Source of the DNA: Molanna angustata
Taxonomy: Eukaryota > Arthropoda > Insecta > Trichoptera > Molannidae
DNA length: 64,000 nucleotides
Assembly (NCBI GenBank): GCA_963576475.1
Contig: OY754969.1
Span: forward strand, 25,564,318-25,628,317
Reading direction: 5' to 3'
In this document: piece after piece, positions 56,920 through 64,000 of the stretch
Layout: each line of letters opens with the position of its first letter
Position numbering within the stretch: position 1 is the stretch's first letter
The notes under the pieces: generated by a model
The model's database searches: none
What the model was told of the DNA's origin: nothing
Seen by the model: only the letters and a program-made list of their open reading frames with translations
Position numbers and translations under genes: made by a program

Positions 56920-58560
56920 CCCTCTTAATCAAATTAGATTCTTTCTCAGTCGCTGTTACATAGAGGAACCAAACGAATTAATAATATTCCGATCGGCTGT
57001 CAGATAGGTTTTATAAGTACCAAAAAGAGGTGTAACAATAAAATATCTATTATTTGTTGTATGTGTATTATAAACCTCAGTCATCTATAATTTATATCAA
57101 ACTTAGTGGTGCTTAAATTCCAATATCTTTTGAATGATTTGCAATTCATCTACCGCACCCGCATAATCAAATGCTTTTGTTGAACCTGGCATTTTATATT
57201 TCTTTAGTTTCTGCCGGCTCAGTTCCAAACAGCCAGAGGAAGTCTTTTGTCTATTTTTTAATAAATATTTTAATTATGTATACCTGTAACTGTAACCTGC
57301 TTACATATAAACCTATATCAGAGCCTGGACAAAGGGTTTCGCTGTTTTTGTTAGTTATATGATTAACAATGAAAATTCCTATGTGTATATATTTTTGTGA
57401 ATAAGGAAATGATAACATCAGAAGATCCTAGTGAAATATATTTTAATTGTAGGTACATACATTAAAAACACTGAGATGGAAAATTGGAAAAGTTTCCATG
57501 GTTTGCGAACACATTCCAATTAAAGTCGAAGTAGGATAAGCAATCATTTGATGAAATAATTTATATTAATATCTATTGATCTTATGCAATAGCATACCTG
57601 GAAAAGCACAACGTAGTGTTAAGATGATTTAAGAAATATGAAGCACAGGAAATGTCAATTTACAAATTAAGAATTGAAGTTTAGTTCCAAGATTACTAAC
57701 TAAAAGAAACACGATTGTTGGTGGCTTTGGTTGATGGAAACCCCTCCTTACAGACACATTTAAAGAGACAAATTTTTGTTTTACTTAAAGGTGTTTGTCG
57801 GAGCTTTTCCACCAAAATTTTCTGTCAATGGAAGGCGTGATTTCAAATAGATTATCGTAGTAAATATAAAAAATATCACGTTTTATGCTATTCGTGTTAA
57901 AATAGCAATATTCAACACTTTGATGGCTGTTATTTCCGTAAGCTACCACTACTCAAGGTTCATATTATCCAAACGTTGTTACTATCTATCGTTGTACAGG
58001 AAAAAAATAGAATTTAAACTATGACGTAAATTTGGTTGTCGCTGGTATGTAATTCAAAATAAATTTTAAATTTTTATTCATTGCAAAAACTAAATTGTCA
58101 ATTTTCCATTGATATGTAATCATGTTAATGAAAATTAGTACAGCCATTCTAAGATATCATGTTTTTTAGACCTTTTCTTTTCACATATGTGTCCTTTCAC
58201 ACCTGCTAAGTATTAAAGAAGTAATATGTTTAATTCCAATGGCCCAAATCTTCGTTTTGATTAATATTTTCTCGGGGTAGTATCTCACTGCATCCCCCAC
58301 CCTTCATCCCACCACCCCTGTGTTCTTTCGCCTCTCGGTGGGCTCCCTGCCCTAGACCGATATATTATTGTGGAGTGTGGCGCCATTCGGAAAACTTCAA
58401 GGAAAAAAATACTGTATGAAAAAAGGAGTCCATCCATCTTTGGGTATGGGAATTTCGGCACCATCTTGATTTCGCAGCGGCAATCCGTGAAGGAATTGAA
58501 CCAGACCAAGAAACATAAGTCAACAATACTAATAAATGTACCTAATAAAACTCGTAAGTT
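56920..58560. other. Spacer with an unassigned GC-richer patch
   Basis: The patch at 58280-58520 (CATCCCCCACCCTTCATCCC; GGAATTTCGGCACCATCTTG) precedes family A copy 2 and has open frames on both strands. No gene was recognised. The remainder is AT-rich. Confidence 0.35.
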
Positions 58561-58564
58561 TATT

Positions 58565-58795
58565 CTGCGAGGCACTGACTTAGAATGGTGCTTCCACACT
58601 TTTCTTTTACCGTCCTTTTCGAGTGTCCCGAAAGAGCTTGGTACGTAATCGAATATATAACAGGCATTATTACATCTCACAGTTCAGCAATGAGGTTCAG
58701 CACTTATTCTGGATGTTACTTTTTTTAGGTGAGACACACCTGTCGCTGGTTACCCTACATTATGGGATATGCCGTGATGCTATGAATGAATGGAG
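58565..58795 (-). repeat. Dispersed repeat family A, copy 2
   Basis: The reverse complement matches 5915-6200: CATTCATAGCATCACGGCAT, GGGTAACCAGCGACAGGTGT, TTTCGGGACACTCGAAAAGG and TGGAAGCACCATTCTAAG align in order. It lacks the extra segment of copy 1. Confidence 0.75.
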
Positions 58796-58799
58796 AAAA

Positions 58800-59325
58800 T
58801 GCTAGCTGTGTTACTACGAATGAGATTTCAAACGAGCACAATACGTGGCGTAAATAATGTAGATTTAGCTATGAATAACTATATTCAAGATATTTTTCTA
58901 ATAATCGCGTAATATAAATTGAGTGTGTAGGTACCATGATTTTAGATTGTATTTCCTCTTTGAAACTTTTGAATTTTAGTGGAGGTTTGAGTCGAACCCA
59001 AAACCACCTGTCTCAGTCTTGTCCACCGCATTTCTTGGAAGGAGTATAATGGAATGAATATGTTTGGTTCCCTTTATAAAACCTCCCATGTTTTGAAAAA
59101 ATCTACCGCATTGAATAGGGGATGCAGCCACATGGGCCGAACCAGGAAGCGAACAGTATGCAACATTCTGACATAAATCAGCTGATGACCAGCTGACCAC
59201 ATTTGGGCCTTGAACAACTTCGAATCAAATCTTTCCACTCACAAATCTTTGTATATTTATTAAAATAATATTCAATGATTGGAATATGAATATTTTTCAA
59301 CAAAATTTTTCAAAAGCAATAACGA
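58800..59325. other. Spacer, possible further tRNA-like repeat
   Basis: At 58976-59200 (minus) a GGTTTTGGGTTCGACTCAAA B-box-like string occurs without a clear A-box; left unassigned. Confidence 0.3.
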
Positions 59326-59327
59326 TT

Positions 59328-59420
59328 GGGCTGGAAACACTGGTTAGTTGGAATAAATTGCCATACGGCAATAAACTCGCCACTTGCGAAGGGTGCAAGG
59401 AAGTGTTTGTTATTTATTAT
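59328..59420 (+). mobile_element. SINE-1 body, 5' truncated
   Basis: GGGCTGGAAACACTGGTTAG and CAATAAACTCGCCACTTGCG are close to the body of the SINE at 44521-44740; it ends in TTATTTATTATTA. Confidence 0.85.
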
Positions 59421-59559
59421 TAACGACATATACCTGCCTAACGTTATGGATTTTTTTCTTATAAAAGCCCATTTTTGATTGAAATTTCAATCCTACTTCA
59501 GTACAAAATATCAACGATCTTGATCAAATTTTGATACGGAATTTTATAATATTATAATT

Positions 59560-59705
59560 CAGAGAAGTTAAAAGTAAGAATAACTGAAGAGCGTGTATGA
59601 GACGGTGCATGGACGTGAACGAAGCGAGAAATGAATGTCAAGAGTGAAGAGTATGGCGTTCAGTTTTCTCTGCCTACCCCAAATGACGTGATAGTATGGA
59701 ATGTT
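59560..59705 (+). mobile_element. Decayed RTE-type LINE tail
   Basis: GTGTATGAGACGGTGCATGG...TTTTCTCTGCCTACCCCAAA then TGACGTGATAGTATGGAATG matches the typical RTE 3' end (CTGCCTACCCC..GGCGTGAT.GTATG). Coding sequence is not readable. Confidence 0.45.
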
Positions 59706-59744
59706 AACATACAATATGCCAAATAATTATTTAACACTCTACCA

Positions 59745-59890
59745 ATAACAAGTTGCCACATTCAGATGTACGATATTAATCGTCTCACAGATCCAGACTG
59801 AAAACGCAAAACTGTCTCCACCGAGAATCGAACCCGGGATGCTTGGATCAGTAGTCAGATACCTAACCAACTGAGCCACAAAGGCCGACC
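59745..59890 (-). mobile_element. tRNA-derived SINE (SINE-2), full length
   Basis: On the minus strand GGTCGGCCTTTGTGGCTCAG opens a tRNA-like head with A-box TGGCTCAGTTGG and B-box GGTTCGATTCTC. The body TCAGTCTGGATCTGTGAGAC, GATTAATATCGTACATCTGA and AATGTGGCAACTTGTTATTG follows. The same body is at 50330-50465. Confidence 0.88.
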
Positions 59891-59896
59891 TTCGTG

Positions 59897-59985
59897 GTGA
59901 TAAAATAAATTTTATATGTTGGGAATCAAACCCCGGACACCGGCACAGTCAAATTCTTAGCACTATGCCACGGCGATCGACTTCT
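59897..59985 (-). mobile_element. Second tRNA-like SINE head in tandem
   Basis: Directly upstream of SINE-2 and in the same orientation: CGATCGCCGTGGCATAGTGC (A-box-like) and GGGTTTGATTCCC (B-box), then AAAATTTATTTTATCACCAC. That last part resembles the segment after the head in SINE-1 (AAATTTATTTCTCAC). Together the two heads form a dimer. Confidence 0.65.
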
Positions 59986-59989
59986 TTTT

Positions 59990-60540
59990 GAAAAAAAATC
60001 TTTTTAAATTACAAAAATATCGAATAGTATAATTTTTTTTACAAAAATAATATCGAATAGTATAAAACTGAATATTAAGGCGATTATAAATAATAATTAT
60101 ATTTCTTCTACACTTATCTGAAACTATAATTTTCAATAATCCAATTCGGCCCATATGAGTGTGTTACGTTTTCAGAATGAAAACGAGACTGCTAGACAAG
60201 GACGTGAGGAAGGATAAAAAGAGAGCACAATATTTAGTCAATAGTCGATAAATACCTGAACATTCCTTAGCAGGGTGTCAAATTACTCATGGCCGACTAT
60301 TAGACAGGTTGCAGAGGCCTGCACTGGGTAATCAAATATTCATAATATCTACACTCATTTATTGTTGAGATTTTCATTAAAGTTTCTCATTTTTCTTCAA
60401 CACAATATAATTTAATTTTCACAAAGGAGTACGATTTAATCCATCTTTTAATTTACTACACACAAATTTTATGTCAATAACACTATTAATATGGTAAAAT
60501 TTAATTTTTAATGAAAAGTAATATCTTTCTTACTGTGCAT
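59990..60540. other. AT-rich spacer, no gene seen
   Basis: A less AT-rich patch at 60180-60340 is unassigned. Confidence 0.35.
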
Positions 60541-60544
60541 ATAC

Positions 60545-61185
60545 ATTAGGCTGGGCCGTCCATGTATGAAGAATTTTATTTTTTGACATAATCTTAGCGA
60601 AAGAAGTCTTAAAAGTTGCGCATAAATATTTAGATTATAAATGCATTTTTAATTTTCCGATTTAATAGTACTTTTGGCCCTTTAATTATACTTGAAACTG
60701 GGACTTGTACGATGTTTTTAAAAAATATAAATTATGTATATCGGATGTTTGAAATTTCTTGAAACATCCAACTTATTGCGGGTAGAGAATTGTATTATTA
60801 ACAACATAAATCCGATCAAATCTACTATTACAGCGCGGCTGACAGGTCTTCCAAAATCAATCAATATTTACTCCCTTTCAAATCAACGAATGGCGTACGA
60901 CACACTAGAACAACACGTGCTAATGCACTTAAAATAACATATTTACTACTGTATTCTACGTATTGCTAAGAACATAAATAATTATTTTTATATGATTTAA
61001 CTTGAGGCAGAACAAACAAAAATACTATTTTGAAATCTTTGTCTTCTGATAGAGGGCCAAAAGTAGTAATGAATATTTTTTGTATTATTTTTGGATTAAC
61101 AGTATCCAAATAAGTAACTTTTAAGACCCCTTTCATATGTGGATTCGGAAAAAATGTACGGCCCGGCCCAGTACATACATTAGGA
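60545..61185. mobile_element. Probable DNA-element remnant with long imperfect inverted ends
   Basis: The left block (60549-60690: CTGGGCCGTCCATGTA, AGTCTTAAAAGTTGCGC, AGTACTTTTGGCCC) recurs inverted on the right (61040-61175: GGGCCAAAAGTAGT, GTAACTTTTAAGACCC, TGTACGGCCCGGCCCAG). Both sides carry CATTAGG near the ends. The middle has a 67-codon frame without resemblance. Confidence 0.6.
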
Positions 61186-61540
61186 GAGCATATAAACCAT
61201 ATCACCCCATTTTGAAATAAATTTTCTCAAATATGTTTAACAGTGTGTTTCTAAAAATAATACCATAAGAATTTTCAATATCTCTCTAGTGATGGTTCGT
61301 CACACAATTTTAAAATAGAACACGAATTCCCATAAAAACTCATTAAAAATATCCTTTACAGAGTTTATTTTTAAATTACTACATAATTATGTGTCGTGGA
61401 GAAATAAATATTATAAAGAATGCTTAAAATCATTTTTTTAATCACGCATAAGCCCTTTTAAACGCAAACGATAGTTACTCTTACTTACACGTAACTTCAT
61501 AGTGCAAAAGTAGGTTTTAATATATTATATTTTCAAACAA
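61175..61540. repeat. Dispersed repeat family B, copy 2
   Basis: In order with copy 1 (55940-56360): CTCAAATATGTTTAACAGTG, GTTCGTCACACAATTTT, GGAGAAATAAATATTA, ACACGTAACTTCATAGTGCA. It begins where the inverted-end element stops. Confidence 0.75.
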
Positions 61541-61789
61541 TATTTAATAAAGCCATAAGTAGGTACCTACCTAATTACAGCGATAAAAAGATGTTTATTT
61601 ATTTATTTATTTTCTCTCAGAAAGCTACAGATATAATTTATTTTACATTACATTTATTGTATAAAAGTTGAGGCAAAATTGCTTTCTTCAATTTAAATTA
61701 ATGATTATACAGTAATTGATTATACAGTTGAAAAATTAATAATAAAATATTAGATAAAAGAGAAAAAAATTCTAAAAGATAGATAAAAA

Positions 61790-62560
61790 AAAACAAAGAT
61801 ATGCACATATAGGTACCTACAGTTAACGAGTATGTTTCAGAATGAGGAGATGGGATCTTTAGTGATATATTATAAAGATATGTACCTAAATATATTATAA
61901 ATATATATTATAAAGATACCAAAAAATATACAAGTAAAAAAACAAAGATATGCACATATAGGTACCTACAGTTAACGAGTATGTTTCAGAATGAGGAGAT
62001 GGGATCTTTAGTGATATATTATAAAGATACCTAAATATATTATAAATATATATTATAAAGATACCTAAATATATTATAAATATATATTATAAAGATACCT
62101 AAATATATTATAAATATATATTATAAAGATACCAAAATATATTATAAATATATATTATAAAGATACCTAAATATATTATAAATATATATTATAAAGATAC
62201 CTAAATATATTATAAATATATATTATAAAGATACCAAAATATATTATAAATATATATTATAAAGATACCTAAATATATTATAAATATATATTATAAAGAT
62301 ACCAAAATATATTATAAATATATATTATAAAGATACCTAAATATATTATAAATATATATTATAAAGATACCAAAATATATTATAAATATATATTATAAAG
62401 ATACCTAAATATATTATAAATATATATTATAAAGATACCTAAATATATTATAAATATATATTATAAAGATACCAAAATATATTATAAATATATATTATAA
62501 AGATACCAAAATATATTATAAATATATATTATAAAGATACCAAAAAATATACAAGTAAAA
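61790..62560. repeat. 34-bp minisatellite with duplicated leader
   Basis: A unit AGATACCTAAATATATTATA + AATATATATTATAA is repeated about 15 times from 62010 to 62540. Two variants, CCTAAA and CCAAAA, alternate irregularly. A leader of about 140 bp (AAACAAAGATATGCACATAT ... GATGGGATCTTTAGTGATAT) occurs twice before it (from 61793 and 61940). TACAAGTAAAA closes both the first leader copy and the array, so the array expanded inside a tandem duplication. Confidence 0.92.
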
Positions 62561-62564
62561 AAAA

Positions 62565-63405
62565 ATAGGTAGGTATTATAAAATAATATTAGGTACCTGT
62601 GTTTTTGTTATTTTTTCTAGATTATTAAATATTTTATTTATTTCTAATTTTATTGACTGCTAATACGTGATGGAATTCTATTATCAATATTATAAAATTA
62701 CTTTAAAAATAAGTTAAAACACAATTTTTTAAAGTAAGTTTATAATATTTAAATATTTTATTTTTAAATTTAATTAAATATTGACCTTCATAGTAAATAC
62801 CTTCATAGTAAATAAATGTTGTCACCTCGTTTTTAAACATTGAGAAACTATATTGTATTTAATTTTTTTAAATTAATAATGAATATATTTAATAGTGTTT
62901 TATCGTTGCGTTGCAGTGTTCCAAATCTTGCCTGGGGTTGGTTCTTTGATTTGAATTCATTTCTGTTGAACACAGGCGGGGGTGTTTTCTTCTGTGGTCA
63001 GCGGCGGCGGAAACCATTTGTCAATCCTTCATACATCAACCACTATTATTATCATCATTAACTTGTGTAATTATTATTGAAAAGATCAATTTCTCGTATC
63101 GATTCCAGACTGATTCAAAATTCCAACCCTCGCTTCTTATTTTCCACAGCGCCCCTTCAAGGCCTTTTTAAGTTTTCACGGGACCCTAGTCCAAACTGTG
63201 AGAAACCGTAAACTGCCCGGGGTGCCGAAAATCATAAAACCCAAAATTTTCCCTCGCTGTATACCTACCTAAAAGCGTTTCAACAAATATTGAATTATAT
63301 TGATTAGCGTTACCGTTATACGAATATACTTTTTTTTTATTTATCATAAAAAGGATCCTTTATCTATTATAATTTTTCCCTGCACTTAGAATAGTGCTTT
63401 CACGA
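62565..63405. other. Spacer, no firm gene
   Basis: A less AT-rich patch at 62920-63010 codes a Gly/Arg-rich frame (62840-63061) and another lies at 63110-63230; neither is recognised. Confidence 0.35.
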
Positions 63406-63410
63406 TGTTA

Positions 63411-63705
63411 AATAATAATAATAATAATAATAAGTAATTTATATAGCGCCGTTTAATGATTTAAAATCATTCCAAGGGCGCTGGTAGCTCAATTCTGTAA
63501 TGCTCTGCGAAATAAAGTTGTTTTTAGTTTTTTAGAGAAGGTGTCTTTGCTTTGAGCACCGCGGACATCAGAAGGTAGTTTATTCCACTTTAATGGACCG
63601 CTCACACTAAAGCATCGATCATAGTATGCCGCTTTGTTGGCTCTGTCCACCTCCTTCAAGGAGTTCGTACTCTGTGATCCAGACGACCTAAGTGTGAGGT
63701 GTATG
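63411..63705 (-). pseudogene. CR1 LINE C-terminus and 3' end
   Basis: The minus strand reads TLRSSGSQSTNSLKEVDRAN, then AYYDRCFSVSGPLKWNKLPS and KDTFSKKLKTTLFRRALQN with a stop. The 3' UTR stem CAGCGCCCTTGG...AACGGCGCTATATAA and an (ATT)n tail follow at 63411-63433. The protein end is closest to the copy at 16020-17555 (AAYYDRSFSVNGPLKW) and shows what that copy has lost. Strongly 5' truncated. Confidence 0.88.
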
Positions 63706-63714
63706 TTGTATTAT

Positions 63715-63925
63715 CGTCATTTATTTCGAGTGTACCGTTGGAGCCGGGAAATCGCAAATGACAATATGCAAATTCTCACTTAGTTCAGCAATGCGGTACA
63801 CCACCAATTCTGAATGTAGTGCCTTTTTTATTTGAGACGACACTTGTTCGTGGTGATACACACCCGCACACCTGCCGACGGTTACCCTACATTGCGGGAT
63901 ATGACGTGATGGTATGAATGAACCT
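63715..63925 (-). repeat. Dispersed repeat family A, copy 3
   Basis: Its reverse complement aligns with 5915-6190 (CATTCATACCATCACGTCAT, GTAGGGTAACCG, AAAAAGGCACTACATTCAGA, GGTACACTCGAAA). It ends just upstream of the CR1 fragment. Confidence 0.8.
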
Positions 63926-64000
63926 ATAATAATCGGACACCGTGGCTTTTCTAATAAGACATCTGACTTCGAAGCAGTTGTTGTATTTATTTCCCGGAAA

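Overview
The window looks like AT-rich nuclear DNA from an insect or close arthropod relative, built mostly of mobile-element debris. The evidence is the mix of elements: intron-bearing Harbinger transposases with their Myb/SANT-like partner genes, pogo/Tigger-like elements, Penelope, BEL/Pao, CR1, RTE and RNase H-bearing LINEs, and tRNA-derived SINEs. Short GTAGGTACCTAC-type motifs are scattered from about 29 kb onward. They are common in Lepidoptera and some other insects, but I cannot fix the order. I see no complete host housekeeping gene. The only gene that could be a host gene is a broken C2H2 zinc-finger gene at 7-8.2 kb.

Layout. 1-6.2 kb: pogo and other transposase fragments, a TIR-bounded pogo-type element holding a foreign 1-kb insert, and a retrotransposon gag remnant. 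7-8.2 kb: zinc-finger gene split by a LINE tail. 8.4-11.4 kb: Penelope remnant, second copy of the 1-kb chimeric repeat, Harbinger accessory gene. 11.9-14.9 kb: LINE and pogo fragments and a perfect inverted repeat around long AT runs. 15-20.6 kb: one Harbinger transposase gene plus accessory gene, minus strand. A CR1 LINE sits in one of its introns and a 0.6-kb Harbinger-type miniature element sits in its last visible exon. 21.6-28.8 kb: Harbinger, pogo, gag-like, BEL/Pao, RTE and I-type LINE fragments, nearly all minus strand.

29-52 kb is much poorer in coding remnants. It holds degenerate tandem arrays, a 317-bp miniature element with an 8-bp target duplication, a LINE 3' half with an intact RNase H frame, an RTE copy with a 20-bp target duplication, two fold-back elements, SINEs, one short exon-like GC-rich patch (about 40.0 kb) and a GC-rich promoter-like island (46.3-46.6 kb). 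This stretch could be intergenic or the intron of a long gene. 52.6-55.7 kb: the longest CR1 copy, with endonuclease and RT on the plus strand. 56-64 kb: dispersed non-coding repeats, SINEs including a tandem pair, a 34-bp minisatellite, and a second CR1 3' end.

No operon or cooperating gene set is present. The main biology readable here is the order of nested insertions. Family names come from motif recognition by eye. Copy numbers, ages and exact ends need library searches. I found no convincing new biological system. The most unusual items are the chimeric Penelope/Harbinger repeat, the nested Harbinger stack, the inverted repeat around AT runs and the unassigned exon-like and promoter-like patches.
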